A stretch of 64,000 nucleotides of DNA from Caulobacterales bacterium 32-69-10 (GCA_002280485.1 NCED01000004.1:17809-81808), one strand, 5' to 3'. Positions 36,551-45,539 are shown, counted from the stretch's first letter. The notes: generated from the letters alone by a model not told the origin. Numbers and translations: made by a program.

Positions 36551-37411
36551 ATGCCCGAGCTTCCCGAGGTCGAGACCGTCCGCCGTGGCCTGGCCCCGCA
36601 CCTCGAAGGGGCGCGCCTGTCGCGGGTTGATCAGCGGCGGCCGGATCTGCGGTTTCCCCTGCCGGAGCGGTTCGTGCAGCGGTTGGAGGGCGCGACGGTC
36701 GAGGCCCTGGAGCGGCGGGCGAAATACCTGCTGGCGAGGCTCGACACCGGCGAGACCCTGGTCGTGCACCTGGGGATGACCGGCCGCTTCATGGTCGACG
36801 GCCCCGATCCGTCGCAGCCGGGCAAATTCCATCGCGAGGCGGGCGAGGACCCCAAACATACCCATGTGGTGTTCGAGACTGAGGGCGGGGCGCGCCTGGC
36901 CTTCAACGACGCCCGGCGGTTCGGCTTCATGGACCTGATCGCGACCAAGGACCTGCCCGCCCACCCCTGGTTCGCCGGCATGGGCCCCGAGCCGCTCGGC
37001 CCCGATTTCGACGACAAGACTTTGGCCAAGGCGTTCACGGCCAGGAAGCAGAACGTGAAGGTCACCCTGCTCGACCAGAAGGTGGTGGCGGGGCTTGGCA
37101 ACATCTACGTCTGCGAGGCTCTGCACCGGGCGAAGGTCGGACCAGAGCGTTCGGCGGGGTCGATCAAGCCCAAGGAACTGTCCAGGCTGGTCGCCGCCAT
37201 CCGCGCGGTGCTGGAGGACGCCATCCGGGCGGGCGGCTCGACCTTGCGGGACTATCGCCACACCGACGGAGAGCTGGGTTATTTCCAGCACGACTTCCGC
37301 GTCTATGACCGGGAGGGCGACCCGTGCCCCACGGCGGCCTGCCCCGGGGCGATCCGCCGGATCGTCCAGGCCGGCCGCTCCACCTTCTTCTGCCCGGCTT
37401 GCCAGAGATGA
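36551..37411 (+). CDS. mutM: Formamidopyrimidine-DNA glycosylase
   Basis: Removes 8-oxoguanine and FaPy lesions from DNA. The 286-residue protein starts [14 protein letters not shown] with the catalytic Pro2 and Glu3, has the conserved Lys58 in ERRAKYLLA, the helix-two-turn-helix block [19 protein letters not shown] and the C-terminal zinc finger of four Cys (CPTAAC ... FFCPAC). Its ATG is followed by three more genes in tight overlap (TraB/GumN, hypothetical, enoyl-CoA hydratase), which suggests one operon. Confidence 0.97.
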   Translation: MPELPEVETVRRGLAPHLEGARLSRVDQRRPDLRFPLPERFVQRLEGATVEALERRAKYLLARLDTGETLVVHLGMTGRFMVDGPDPSQPGKFHREAGEDPKHTHVVFETEGGARLAFNDARRFGFMDLIATKDLPAHPWFAGMGPEPLGPDFDDKTLAKAFTARKQNVKVTLLDQKVVAGLGNIYVCEALHRAKVGPERSAGSIKPKELSRLVAAIRAVLEDAIRAGGSTLRDYRHTDGELGYFQHDFRVYDREGDPCPTAACPGAIRRIVQAGRSTFFCPACQR

Positions 37412-38274
37412 AGCTGCTCCGTCTTTTCACCCTCGTCCTCGCCGGCCTGGCCGTCTCACTGCCGGCGGCGGCCGAGCCGCCGGTGTGGCGAATCAAGCGG
37501 GGCGGGGCGGAAGTGACCCTGTTCGGCTCGGTCCACCTGCTCAACCCCGGCCAGGCGTGGCAGACGCCGCGGCTGCGCGAGGATCTCGCCAGGGCCGGCC
37601 AGGTCTGGTTCGAGATTCCCCTCGACGCGGAGGCCCGCGCCGCCGCCGGCCCCTTGACCCAGGCCAAGAGCCGGCTGCCCGCCGGCAAGACCCTGTCGTC
37701 CTACCTGTCGCCCAAGGGCCGCGAGCGCTTGGCGCGGGTAGCGGGCAAGCTCGGCCTGCCGCCGGCGGCGCTCGAGCCGCTGCGGCCCTGGTTCGTGGAG
37801 ACGACCCTGACCATCGTGCACCTGCAGTCGCGAGGCGCGACCCAGGGCGACGGGGTGGAGGAGACCCTGGCGGCCCAGGCGCCGGCGGACGCCCAGCGCC
37901 GAGCGTTCGAGACCATGGAAGAGCAGATCGGCTGGCTTGCCGGCGCCTCGGCCAAGGAACAGGCCGCTTCCCTGGAGGAGACCCTGCGCCAGATCGAGGA
38001 GGAGCCCGAGGCCTTCGACCGGCTGCAGCAGGCCTGGGTGGATGGCGATACGGCCACCATCGTGCGCGAAGGGGTCGAGCCCCTACGCACCGTCACGCCC
38101 AAGCTGTACAGGCGGCTGGTGGTGGACCGGAACCGGCGCTGGGTCGAACAGATAGAGCGCTTGCTCAAAACGCCCGATCGGGCATTCATCGTGGTGGGCG
38201 TGGGCCATCTGGTCGGACCGGACAGCGTGCCGGCCATGCTCCGCCGCCGCGGCGTCGCCGTGGAGGGACCGTGA
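37408..38274 (+). CDS. TraB/GumN-family secreted protein
   Basis: A 288-residue protein of the TraB/GumN (ChaN-like) family. Residues 1-22 form a signal peptide ([18 protein letters not shown] ... AAAE). The family core has two GxxH blocks: [15 protein letters not shown] near the N-terminus and [15 protein letters not shown] at the C-terminus, where the two His and associated acids bind metal in related peptidases. The function in the periplasm is unknown. The start overlaps the mutM stop by 4 bases, and its stop overlaps the next gene by 4 bases. Confidence 0.88.
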   Translation: MKLLRLFTLVLAGLAVSLPAAAEPPVWRIKRGGAEVTLFGSVHLLNPGQAWQTPRLREDLARAGQVWFEIPLDAEARAAAGPLTQAKSRLPAGKTLSSYLSPKGRERLARVAGKLGLPPAALEPLRPWFVETTLTIVHLQSRGATQGDGVEETLAAQAPADAQRRAFETMEEQIGWLAGASAKEQAASLEETLRQIEEEPEAFDRLQQAWVDGDTATIVREGVEPLRTVTPKLYRRLVVDRNRRWVEQIERLLKTPDRAFIVVGVGHLVGPDSVPAMLRRRGVAVEGP

Positions 38275-38819
38275 AGGACGAAAAGACGGTGAAACGCGAG
38301 ACGAACGGGACTGTCAGGTCGCCGAAAGCGCCCAAGGCGCCGAAAGGGGGCGGGCGTCAGGTGCGCGCCGCGGCCATGGGGCTGGCCGTGGTGGGCGTGG
38401 GCCTGCTGGCCATGGCCCTGTGGTCGGCGGCGGATCGGGCGGAGGCGGCCACCGCCACGGCCGGGCGGGGCACGATGTTCTCCACCTATATCGACGACCT
38501 GCCGATCATGCCGGGGCTGAACGAGAACGACGAGGGCTACGCCTTCGACCTGTTCCAGGGCGGCCGGCTAGCCGAGGCCCGGCTGGGGGGCGAGGCCGAG
38601 GCGACCGTGGTGCGCGGCTTCTACGCCGCCACCCTGACCCAGCTGGGCTGGCGCGCGTCGGAGACCGAGCCCTATGTCTATCACCGCGGTCGCGAGCGCC
38701 TGATCTTCCTGGTCGAGGCCCGCCGGCCCCGCAAGGGCCAGCGGACCGCCAAGGGGCTGGAGGCGGTTTTCGTGATCACCCCTGACACCCGGGGCCCGGC
38801 CCCGCTGAGCGCACGATAA
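38271..38819 (+). CDS. Hypothetical membrane-anchored protein
   Basis: A 182-residue protein I do not recognise. After a polar Lys/Arg-rich N-terminus (about 32 residues) one hydrophobic helix (AAAMGLAVVGVGLLAMALW) anchors it; the remaining 125 residues are expected in the periplasm. That region has a compact pattern (IDDLPIMPGLNENDEGYAFD, VVRGFYAATLTQLGWRA, LIFLVEARRPRK) suggesting one alpha/beta domain. The GTG start at 38271 overlaps the GumN gene by four bases and its stop overlaps the enoyl-CoA hydratase start by one base, so it is likely co-translated within the mutM operon. Confidence 0.75.
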   Translation: MKDEKTVKRETNGTVRSPKAPKAPKGGGRQVRAAAMGLAVVGVGLLAMALWSAADRAEAATATAGRGTMFSTYIDDLPIMPGLNENDEGYAFDLFQGGRLAEARLGGEAEATVVRGFYAATLTQLGWRASETEPYVYHRGRERLIFLVEARRPRKGQRTAKGLEAVFVITPDTRGPAPLSAR

Positions 38820-39601
38820 TGACCGAACCCTACACCTGCCTGCTTCTGGAACGGGATGGTCCGGTCGCCATCGTGCGGCTGAACCGGCCGGAGGCGCTCA
38901 ATGCACTGTCCGACACCCTGATGAATGAGCTATCGGCGGCCATCGACAGTCTGGAGGCCGACGAGGCGATCGCCTGTATCGTGCTGACCGGTTCGGAAAA
39001 GGCCTTCGCCGCCGGCGCCGACATCCGGGAAATGGCCGGCCAGGGTTACGCCGAGGCCTACCGGGGGAATTTCATCACCCGCAACTGGGAGCGGGTGGTC
39101 CATTGCCGCAAGCCGGTGATCGCGGCCGTGGCCGGCTATGCGCTCGGCGGCGGCTGCGAGCTGGCTATGATGTGCGACTTCATCCTGGCGGCCGACAACG
39201 CCCGTTTCGGCCAGCCCGAGATCAACCTCGGCATCGTCCCCGGCGCCGGGGGGACGCAGCGCCTGACCCGCGCGCTCGGCAAGGCCAAGGCCATGGAGAT
39301 GGTGCTCACGGGGCGGATGATCGACGCGGCGGAGGCCGAACGCTGCGGATTGGCCTCGCGGGTCGTCCCCCTGGCCGAACTGCTGCCCGAAGCGATCAAG
39401 GCGGGCCGGACCATCGCCGGCCTGTCGCCCATGGCCGTGGCCATGGCCAAGGAGCTGGTAGGCGCCGCGTTCGAGACCCCGTTGGCGCAGGGGATCGCCC
39501 TGGAACGGCGGATGTTCCAGTCCCTGTTCGGGCTGGAGGACCAGAAGGAGGGCATGGCGGCCTTCCTGGAGAAACGCAAACCCGTGTTCAAGGGCCGGTA
39601 G
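38819..39601 (+). CDS. Enoyl-CoA hydratase/isomerase
   Basis: A 260-residue crotonase that hydrates 2-trans-enoyl-CoA in beta-oxidation. The oxyanion-hole blocks are AFAAGADIREM and GYALGGGCELAMMCD; the two catalytic Glu lie in GGGCEL and FGQPEINLGIVPGAGGTQRL. It is close to mitochondrial-type short-chain hydratase (FadB1x/Ech) rather than the E. coli FadB fusion. It is the last gene of the mutM operon and ends convergently, 9 bases from a small gene. Confidence 0.93.
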   Translation: MTEPYTCLLLERDGPVAIVRLNRPEALNALSDTLMNELSAAIDSLEADEAIACIVLTGSEKAFAAGADIREMAGQGYAEAYRGNFITRNWERVVHCRKPVIAAVAGYALGGGCELAMMCDFILAADNARFGQPEINLGIVPGAGGTQRLTRALGKAKAMEMVLTGRMIDAAEAERCGLASRVVPLAELLPEAIKAGRTIAGLSPMAVAMAKELVGAAFETPLAQGIALERRMFQSLFGLEDQKEGMAAFLEKRKPVFKGR

Positions 39602-39610
39602 CCGCCAGGC

Positions 39611-39823
39611 TCAGGCGGCGCCCCAGCGCGCTGTCGCCAGGGCCCGGCGGATATCGTCCAAGGCCAGGGACGGGGCCGCGGACGGGGCGGGGGCCTGCGC
39701 GCCCCGGCGGGGCTGGCCGAAGCCGAACATGGCGAAGGCGGCGTCGGCGAAGGCCTTCTCGATCGCCTGTTCGCTGGCGATCAACCGGTCGGCCGCAGCC
39801 CCGGTCAGTGTCGGCTTGTCCAT
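39611..39823 (-). CDS. Small hypothetical protein
   Basis: A 70-residue protein, MDKPTLTGAAADRLIASEQA then a helical segment (IEKAFADAAFAMFGFG), a Pro/Ala linker and a C-terminal helix (LDDIRRALATARWG). No signal peptide or known family is seen. ATG 39823 is preceded by a good ribosome site (GATGGAGG); the ORF could start five codons earlier at 39838. Composition and a ribosome site support it, but it is short and could be spurious. Confidence 0.5.
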   Translation of the reverse strand: MDKPTLTGAAADRLIASEQAIEKAFADAAFAMFGFGQPRRGAQAPAPSAAPSLALDDIRRALATARWGAA

Positions 39824-39852
39824 ACGGGCCTCCATCACAGGTCGGTCACCGG

Positions 39853-39868
39853 TAAACGAAACCTTAAC
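39853..39868. promoter_or_regulatory. Possible CtrA-type site between a small gene and the hybrid kinase
   Basis: TAAA, seven bases, TTAAC matches TTAA-N7-TTAAC in all but one base. It lies 30 bases upstream of the small minus-strand gene and 160 bases before the kinase. Weak evidence. Confidence 0.22.
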
Positions 39869-40027
39869 CGTAAGGCCATGTGTAAGGGCGCCGCTGCGCC
39901 GCCTTGTCGCGGCTGGGCGCGCGAAAAACCAAACCGCATCCGAAGCTTGCGAAGCGAAACATTAGGACTACCGCGCCTAGGGTCGGGGTTCGGCGCAGGT
40001 TGGCGCCAGTGGTGTGTGGGACTGCAG

Positions 40028-41950
40028 GTGAGCGTCGATCCCCAAAACGGTGGGCCGCAGCGCCATGCGCCGATGCGCCCCGGCATCTCGCTGCAGAGCC
40101 GCATCACGGTGGTGGCGATGATCACCGCGGTGGCCGTGCTCCTGGCCGCCTGCGCCGCCTTCATCGCCGAGCAGTGGCGCACCGCCCAGGCCTATAACCA
40201 CACTCAGCAGGTCGCCGTGACCACCGTCGTCTCGGCCGGCCCTACCCTGGCGGCGGCGCTCCGCGATCCATCGACCGCCGAAGCCCGATTCGCCCGCCTG
40301 CCCGCGGCCTATCCGGCCATTACCGCCGCCTACCTCCTCGACCTTGAGGGGCGGCAGGTCGCGCGGTTCGGTCCCACCGACCGGGCGACCGCCGCGATCG
40401 GTCGGAACGAAGCCAGCGCCGTGGTGCGGCAGGATGGTCGGCCGGTCGGCCGGTTCATCACCTACACCCGCCCGCCGTCGATCTGGGCGACCCTGCCGCG
40501 CTACCTGTCGCTCACGGCCGCCCTGTTCTTCGCCGCCACGGGCCTGGCCCTGTTCCTCGGCCGCTGGCTGGCGGGACGGGTGACCGAACCGGTCGACCGG
40601 CTGTCGCAGGTGATGCGGGCGGTGGCCGACAGCGGCGATTTCGCCCAGCGGGTGGAGCGTTCGGAGGACGACGAACTGGGGCGGCTCACCGATCGGTTCA
40701 ACGACCTCCTGGCCAGGCTGCATGACAACGACCAGGCCCTGCGCCGCACCCTGTTCGAGCTGGTCGACGCCCGGGACACCGCCGAATCCGCCAACCGGCT
40801 GAAGTCGCAGTTCCTGGCCAATATGAGCCACGAGATCCGCACCCCTTTGAACGGCCTCCTGGCCATGACCCAGGTGATGGCGCTGGACGACATCGGCGCG
40901 GTGCAGCGCGAGCGGCTGGAGGTGATCCGCCAGTCGGGCGAGGCCCTGCTGGCCATCCTCAACGACGTGCTCGACGTCTCCAAGATCGAGGCCGGCAAGC
41001 TGGAGCTGGATGTCGCGGACTTCGACGCCGAGGCGGTGTTCCGGGGCGCCGAAGCGGCCTTTTCCCCGGTGGCGCATAAGAAGGGCCTGGCGCTGGAGCT
41101 GGACATCCGTCCCGAGGCCATGGGCCGGCGCCGCGGCGACGCGGCCCGCCTGCGCCAGATTTTCGACAACCTGGTCGCCAACGCCCTGAAGTTCACCGAA
41201 GCGGGCGCCGTGCGGGTCACCGTGGACGGCTTGGGCCCGGGCGGCGCCGAGGGGCTGCGGGTGGCGGTGGCCGACACCGGCATCGGCATCGCCGCTGAGG
41301 CGATACCCCAGCTGTTCCAGACATTCACCCAGGCCGACAGCTCCACCACCCGCCGCTTCGGGGGCACGGGGCTAGGGCTGGCGATCTGCCAGGAGTTGGC
41401 TGAGCTGATGGGCGGCCGTATCGGCCTTGAGAGCCGCCCGGGCGAGGGCTCAACCTTCACCGCCGACCTGCCCCTGCCCCGCGCGGCGGCGCAGACCGCC
41501 GAGCCCGTGGCGCCCGAGCCGGCCGACACCGCGGCCGACGCCCGTCCCCTGCGGGTCCTGGCGGCCGAGGACAACCCGACCAACCAGCTGGTGCTGACCA
41601 CCGTGATGGACATCTTCGGGGTAAGCTTGACCATGGTCGGCGATGGTCGCCAGGCCATCGAGGCGTGGCGCGAAGGCGACTTCGACCTGATCCTGATGGA
41701 CATCCAGATGCCGCAGATGGACGGCGTGACGGCCACCCGGGCCATCCGCACCGCAGAGGCCGAAACGGGCCGGGCGCGCATTCCGATCATCGCCCTGTCG
41801 GCCAACGCCATGACCCATCAGGTCAAGGAATACCTCCAGGCGGGCTTCGACCTGCACGTGCCCAAGCCCATCGAGCTGCCCAGGCTGCAGGCCGCCATGG
41901 CGCAGGCCGTGGCCGCCGGCGCGGAAGCGGCCGGACGGGCCGCGGCCTGA
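40028..41950 (+). CDS. Hybrid sensor histidine kinase with periplasmic CHASE8-like domain
   Basis: 640 residues. Order: transmembrane helix 1 (ITVVAMITAVAVLLAACAAF), a periplasmic sensor of about 110 residues resembling CHASE8, helix 2 (YLSLTAALFFAATGLALFLG), HAMP (RWLAGRVTEPVDRLSQVMRA), HisKA with phospho-His268 in MSHEIRTPLNGLL, HATPase (DNLVANALKF; DTGIGIA; GTGLGLAI) and a C-terminal receiver with Asp558 in LILMDIQMP and Lys in HVPKPIELP. The ligand is unknown. GTG 40028 is chosen as start; an ATG at 40073 is also possible. cpdR follows 94 bases downstream, but CpdR is normally phosphorylated through CckA-ChpT, so a link is unproven. Confidence 0.9.
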   Translation: MSVDPQNGGPQRHAPMRPGISLQSRITVVAMITAVAVLLAACAAFIAEQWRTAQAYNHTQQVAVTTVVSAGPTLAAALRDPSTAEARFARLPAAYPAITAAYLLDLEGRQVARFGPTDRATAAIGRNEASAVVRQDGRPVGRFITYTRPPSIWATLPRYLSLTAALFFAATGLALFLGRWLAGRVTEPVDRLSQVMRAVADSGDFAQRVERSEDDELGRLTDRFNDLLARLHDNDQALRRTLFELVDARDTAESANRLKSQFLANMSHEIRTPLNGLLAMTQVMALDDIGAVQRERLEVIRQSGEALLAILNDVLDVSKIEAGKLELDVADFDAEAVFRGAEAAFSPVAHKKGLALELDIRPEAMGRRRGDAARLRQIFDNLVANALKFTEAGAVRVTVDGLGPGGAEGLRVAVADTGIGIAAEAIPQLFQTFTQADSSTTRRFGGTGLGLAICQELAELMGGRIGLESRPGEGSTFTADLPLPRAAAQTAEPVAPEPADTAADARPLRVLAAEDNPTNQLVLTTVMDIFGVSLTMVGDGRQAIEAWREGDFDLILMDIQMPQMDGVTATRAIRTAEAETGRARIPIIALSANAMTHQVKEYLQAGFDLHVPKPIELPRLQAAMAQAVAAGAEAAGRAAA

Positions 41951-42044
41951 GAGTCGCCTTCGCCATCAGGGTTTAGCCGCGGTTTACGATCTTTGCCGTA
42001 AGGTTGCGGCGTTGCATAAGCCCTCAGGGCCCAAAAGGACCGGC

Positions 42045-42404
42045 ATGACGCGTATCCTCCTCGCCGAAGACGACGATAGCCTGCGCGGGTTCCTGGCCCG
42101 GGCGCTTGAAAAGGCAGGCTACGACGTGCGCTCCTGCGCCGACGGGGAAGCCGCCATAGAGGCCCTGGACGACGGCCCCTATGACCTGCTGCTCACCGAC
42201 ATCGTCATGCCGGGGGTGGACGGGATCGAGGTGGCGCGGGAAGCCGCCCAACGCCAGCCGGCCGTGCGCATCATGTTCATTACCGGCTTCGCCGCCGTGG
42301 CCCTGTCGGCGGGCGCCCGCGCGCCCGAGGGTTCGAAGGTGCTGCAGAAGCCCGTGCATCTGAGAGAGATCGTTTCCGAGGTCGAACGGATGATCGCCGC
42401 CTAA
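42045..42404 (+). CDS. cpdR: CpdR-like single-domain response regulator
   Basis: A 119-residue receiver-only protein closely resembling Caulobacter CpdR, the adaptor that, when unphosphorylated, brings ClpXP to the pole and primes degradation of cell-cycle proteins. The motif LTDIVMPGVDGIEVAR holds phospho-Asp52 (Asp51 in C. crescentus), IMFITGFAAVAL contains the Thr position, and VLQKPVHLREIV the Lys. It ends in Ala-Ala, like CpdR, which is itself degraded. ATG 42045 is preceded by a short AAAAGGAC ribosome site. tRNA-Val follows directly. Confidence 0.85.
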   Translation: MTRILLAEDDDSLRGFLARALEKAGYDVRSCADGEAAIEALDDGPYDLLLTDIVMPGVDGIEVAREAAQRQPAVRIMFITGFAAVALSAGARAPEGSKVLQKPVHLREIVSEVERMIAA

Positions 42405-42406
42405 GC

Positions 42407-42435
42407 TTGCTCTTCGGGATCGGGGTGTATTATAC
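42407..42435 (+). promoter_or_regulatory. Candidate tRNA-Val promoter
   Basis: TTGCTC (42407-42412) and TATTAT/TTATAC (42428-42435) lie 15-17 bases apart, upstream of the tRNA at 42451. The -10 sits inside GGGGTGTATTATACCCC, a partly palindromic AT island in otherwise GC-rich DNA. Confidence 0.45.
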
Positions 42436-42450
42436 CCCCCGTCCCGAGGC

Positions 42451-42525
42451 GGATGCGTAGCTCAGCGGGAGAGCACCTCGTTGACATCGAGGGGGTCACT
42501 GGTTCAATCCCAGTCGCGTCCACCA
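42451..42525 (+). tRNA. tRNA-Val (anticodon GAC)
   Basis: GGATGCG pairs with CGCGTCC in the acceptor stem with one G-U pair. A D-arm (TAGCTCAGCGGGAGAGCA), anticodon stem-loop CCTCG-TTGACAT-CGAGG with anticodon GAC, and T-arm ACTGGTTCAATCCCAGT follow. The CCA end (42523-42525) is encoded. It reads valine GUC/GUU codons and lies just after cpdR. Confidence 0.97.
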
Positions 42526-42613
42526 TCTCCCTTCTCCTCAGTCCATCCATCGATCACACGCCCTGGCGGCGTGCGTTCACGTGCGTCGGAGCGTCTCTCA
42601 TCGGGAGATGACC

Positions 42614-43156
42614 ATGAGACGCCACATCCTCACCGGGGCTCCGGGCTCCGGTAAGACGACCCTGATCGAGGGTCTGGCCGCGCGCGGCTTCGCCACCGTG
42701 GCCGAAGCGGCGACCGACGTGATCGCGGTGGAGCAGGCGCAAGGGACGCTCGAGCCGTGGACCCGGCCGGCGTTCATCGAGACCATAGCCAGGCTGCAGC
42801 TCGCCCGGCGGGCGGAGGCGGACGGGCGGGGGTTCGGGCCGCAGTTCCACGACCGTTCGCTGGTTTGCACCCACGCCCTGGCGATGTTCCTCGGCTTCGA
42901 GGTTCCGCCGATGCTGTCCGAGGCCATAACCCGGGCGCGGGAGGCGCAGGCGTTCGAACCACCCGTCTTCCTCGTCGAGACCCTGGGCTTCGTCACCCCG
43001 ACGGCCGCCCGCAGGATCGGCCTGGCCGAGGCCCTGCGCTTCGAGGCCGTGCATGTGGAGAGCTATCGCCGCTTCGGCTACGCCCTCACGCGCGTGCCGC
43101 CTGGGCCGGTGGAGGAGCGGCTGGGGTTCATCCTGCGCCGAGCCGTCGCGTCGTAA
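42614..43156 (+). CDS. AAA-family ATPase (AAA_28-like)
   Basis: A 180-residue P-loop protein of the AAA_28 type. Walker A is LTGAPGSGKTTLIEGL near the N-terminus, FHDRSLVCTH is a likely Walker B/base region, and LVETLGFV and RFGYALTRVP follow. Members of this type are small ATP-dependent kinases or nucleoside-handling proteins with mostly unknown substrates. ATG 42614 is chosen because GGGAG lies 6 bases upstream. It stands alone between tRNA-Val and a secreted hypothetical. Confidence 0.8.
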   Translation: MRRHILTGAPGSGKTTLIEGLAARGFATVAEAATDVIAVEQAQGTLEPWTRPAFIETIARLQLARRAEADGRGFGPQFHDRSLVCTHALAMFLGFEVPPMLSEAITRAREAQAFEPPVFLVETLGFVTPTAARRIGLAEALRFEAVHVESYRRFGYALTRVPPGPVEERLGFILRRAVAS

Positions 43157-43202
43157 CGGTCCCCTTACCCCCTTCGCCTAGCTTGGGCGGGCGGAGGATC
43201 GG

Positions 43203-43598
43203 ATGATCAAGCTCTTCATCGGCGCGCTGGTCGTCGCAGAACTAGTGATGGTGGCGGGAAGCTTGCCCAAGGGGGCGTCGGCGGGGCCGCTGGTCGGGCC
43301 GCCCGCGCCGGTCGACGCCAAGTGGGCCAGGGCCATGGCCCGCAAGGCCGAGCAGGAGGCCCGCGACGAGGCCCGCAAGTCCAGCCGTCGCCAGGCCCTG
43401 AACGCCTGCCTCGGCCCCAATCGCGAAAGCTTCAGCCCCAGCCGCTACGAGATCAAGGCCAAGGCCTGCGAGGCTCGGCTGGCGGGCGCGACCGCGGCGG
43501 CCCAGGCAGAGCCGTCCGCGCCGTTCGACTATCCCAAGCCGAGCGCGCCGCCCGCGCCGATCGCCGTCGAAGCGCCGGCGCCCGCAACCGCCGGCTAA
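43203..43598 (+). CDS. Secreted hypothetical protein
   Basis: A 131-residue protein with a signal peptide (MIKLFIGALVVAELVMVAG ... GASAG), a Lys/Arg/Glu-rich helical middle (about residues 38-68) with Cys in NACLGPNRE and KACEARL, and a Pro/Ala-rich tail. No family is recognised. The two Cys could form a disulfide in the periplasm. GGCGGAGG precedes the ATG. Confidence 0.72.
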   Translation: MIKLFIGALVVAELVMVAGSLPKGASAGPLVGPPAPVDAKWARAMARKAEQEARDEARKSSRRQALNACLGPNRESFSPSRYEIKAKACEARLAGATAAAQAEPSAPFDYPKPSAPPAPIAVEAPAPATAG

Positions 43599-43663
43599 GC
43601 TCTGGCCCGGCGTTTGCTGGGAGACCCGCGACGGGACCGCCAGCGTCCCGATCCGAGGAGCCC

Positions 43664-44023
43664 ATGGCCTACGCCCTTGACCGTTCGCGCGACGCCATCT
43701 TCGTCGAGCGCCTGCACGCCAAGACCCTGGCGCGGGGCCTGGCCTGGAGCCGGACCGAGCACGACGGCCGCTACGCCGTGCGGCTCGGCGACTATGTGGT
43801 GGAGATCGGCGAGGGGGCGGCCACGGCCTATGGGCCCGAGATCCTGCTGTGCGGCCCCGACGGACGGGCCCTGGAGCTGATCACCCCGGAGATGCTGGAC
43901 GGCCCTGACCCGCGTGCCGCCGAGGCCCGGCGCGAAGCGTTCGAAGAAACCTATGAGGCGGCGCGGCGCATGGCCCTGGGGGTCGACGCGGCGATCGACA
44001 GCCTGATCACGGTGTTGAGGTAG
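43664..44023 (+). CDS. Hypothetical cytoplasmic protein
   Basis: A 119-residue soluble protein, AYALDRSRDAIFVERLHAKT then a beta-rich centre (WSRTEHDGRYAVRLGDYVVE, LLCGPDGRALELITPEML) and a helical C-terminus (ARREAFEETYEAARRMALG). No family is recognised; no membrane segment is seen. The ATG follows a GAGGAGCCC ribosome site. It is convergent with the NtrC-type regulator, 26 bases apart. Confidence 0.72.
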   Translation: MAYALDRSRDAIFVERLHAKTLARGLAWSRTEHDGRYAVRLGDYVVEIGEGAATAYGPEILLCGPDGRALELITPEMLDGPDPRAAEARREAFEETYEAARRMALGVDAAIDSLITVLR

Positions 44024-44049
44024 CCCGAAAGGCGAGGCCGCCGCAGGGG

Positions 44050-45396
44050 CTACACCGCCTCCTCCAGCCCCATGTCCAGGCCCTGTTCTCGGACCTTGCG
44101 GTAGAGGGTGGAGCGGCCGATGCCGAGGCGTTTGGCGACCTCGGTCATGTGGCCGGCGTAGATCTCGATAGCGAGCTGGATCAGGTCGCGCTCGATGTCC
44201 TCCAGCGTGCGCAGGTGGCCCTTGTCGTCGAGGATGCGCACGGGCGAATCCGATGGCTGCTCGGCCTGGAGCTGGGCGGCGCTAGGCAGGCCGGCGCCGG
44301 CGATCGGGTCTGATCCGCCGGACAGCGCCGGCAGCGTCGCCGACAGTTCGGGCGGCATCGGGGCCTTGAGGCCCGAGATGGCCGGGAAGTCGTGCGGGGT
44401 CAGGTAGGGGCCGTCGGCGAGGACAATGGCGCGATAGACCGCGTTCTCCAGCTGGCGGACGTTGCCCGGCCACTCGTGGGCCTGAAGCAGGGCGAGCGCT
44501 TCGGCGGTGGCGCCGACCACCCGCTTGCCCTCTTCGACGTTGAAGCGGCGCACGAAGGCCTCGACCAGGGCCGGCACGTCCTCGCGGCGTTCGCGCAGGG
44601 AGGGGGCCTCGATGGGGAAGACGTTCAGGCGATAGTAGAGGTCCTCACGGAAGCGGCCCTCGTTCACGGCGCCGAGCAGGTCGCGGTTGGTGGCCGAGAC
44701 GATGCGCACGTCGACTTTCACCGGCCGCTTGGAGCCGACCGGGTCGATCTCGCTCTCCTGCAGGGCCCGGAGCAGCTTGACCTGGATGTCTAGGGGAAGC
44801 TCGCCCACCTCGTCGAGGAAGAGGGTGCCGCCCGAGGCTTCCTGGAATTTGCCGAGGTGCTTGTCGGAAGCGCCGGTGAAACTGCCCTTCTCGTGGCCGA
44901 ACAGGATGCTCTCGACCAGGTTCTCGGGCAGGGCGCCGCAGTTGACGGCCACGAAGGGCTTGCCGGCGCGCTCGGAGCCGGTGGTCCCGGTCTTGTGCTT
45001 CTTGAGGCGGTCGACCTCGGTGGTCAGGGCGCCCATCTGCAGGGCGTTCCTCACCGAGACGATGATCCGTTCCGGGCTCGCCGGCTTGACGAAGAAGTCG
45101 GTGGCCCCGGCCTGCATGGCCTTGACCACGGTGTCGACGCCCCCCGAAGCGGTCAGGACCACCACCGGGGCGGTGACGCCGCGGGCGCGGGCCTCCTTCA
45201 AGAGCTCCAGCCCGCCCATGCCGGGCATGACCAAGTCGAGGATCATCACGTCGGGGACAAGGCCGCTGGTCAGGCGGTCCAGGGCGGCGTCCCCCCCGTC
45301 GGCCTGGGCGACCGCGAACCCTTCGCGCTCCAGCACCGCCTGGATCAGGCGCCGTTGGGTCGGGTCGTCGTCGACGATCAGGACGGTCTTGGCCAT
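44050..45396 (-). CDS. NtrC-type response regulator lacking the Walker A segment
   Basis: 448 residues: receiver with Asp54 (VMILDLVMPGMGGLELL), a sigma-54 AAA+ domain and a Fis-type HTH (MTEVAKRLGIGRSTLYRKV). The AAA+ domain is incomplete: the receiver linker VDRLKKHKTGTTG runs directly into SERAGKPFVAVNCGALPE. About 50 residues that normally hold the GESGxGKE Walker A are absent. Walker B (GGTLFLDEVGELPLD), the sigma-54 contact loop (GSFTGA, a variant of GAFTGA), sensor blocks (RIVSATNRDL; EDLYYRLNVFPI) and WPGNVRQLEN remain. Without Walker A it should not hydrolyse ATP or open sigma-54 promoters. It is either a non-activating DNA-binding receiver, a damaged gene or an assembly deletion. 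The start is ATG 45396; pepF is divergent. Confidence 0.88.
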   Translation of the reverse strand: MAKTVLIVDDDPTQRRLIQAVLEREGFAVAQADGGDAALDRLTSGLVPDVMILDLVMPGMGGLELLKEARARGVTAPVVVLTASGGVDTVVKAMQAGATDFFVKPASPERIIVSVRNALQMGALTTEVDRLKKHKTGTTGSERAGKPFVAVNCGALPENLVESILFGHEKGSFTGASDKHLGKFQEASGGTLFLDEVGELPLDIQVKLLRALQESEIDPVGSKRPVKVDVRIVSATNRDLLGAVNEGRFREDLYYRLNVFPIEAPSLRERREDVPALVEAFVRRFNVEEGKRVVGATAEALALLQAHEWPGNVRQLENAVYRAIVLADGPYLTPHDFPAISGLKAPMPPELSATLPALSGGSDPIAGAGLPSAAQLQAEQPSDSPVRILDDKGHLRTLEDIERDLIQLAIEIYAGHMTEVAKRLGIGRSTLYRKVREQGLDMGLEEAV

Positions 45397-45539
45397 CAGG
45401 CTACCCACATCATCGCCCGGCTTCTCGGGCTCTAGTTTCCGGACGGTTATGACCCAAGGCGCGTGAAGGTTCGGTTTAAGCCGCGGCGGGTTTTTTTGAT
45501 CGTTGCCCCCAGGCGCCTTGCGGGCCATATCCACCGGCG

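Noticed and set aside
41971..41988. CtrA-like TTTA-N7-TTTA before cpdR
   Set aside because: Two mismatches to TTAA-N7-TTAA; too weak to list.
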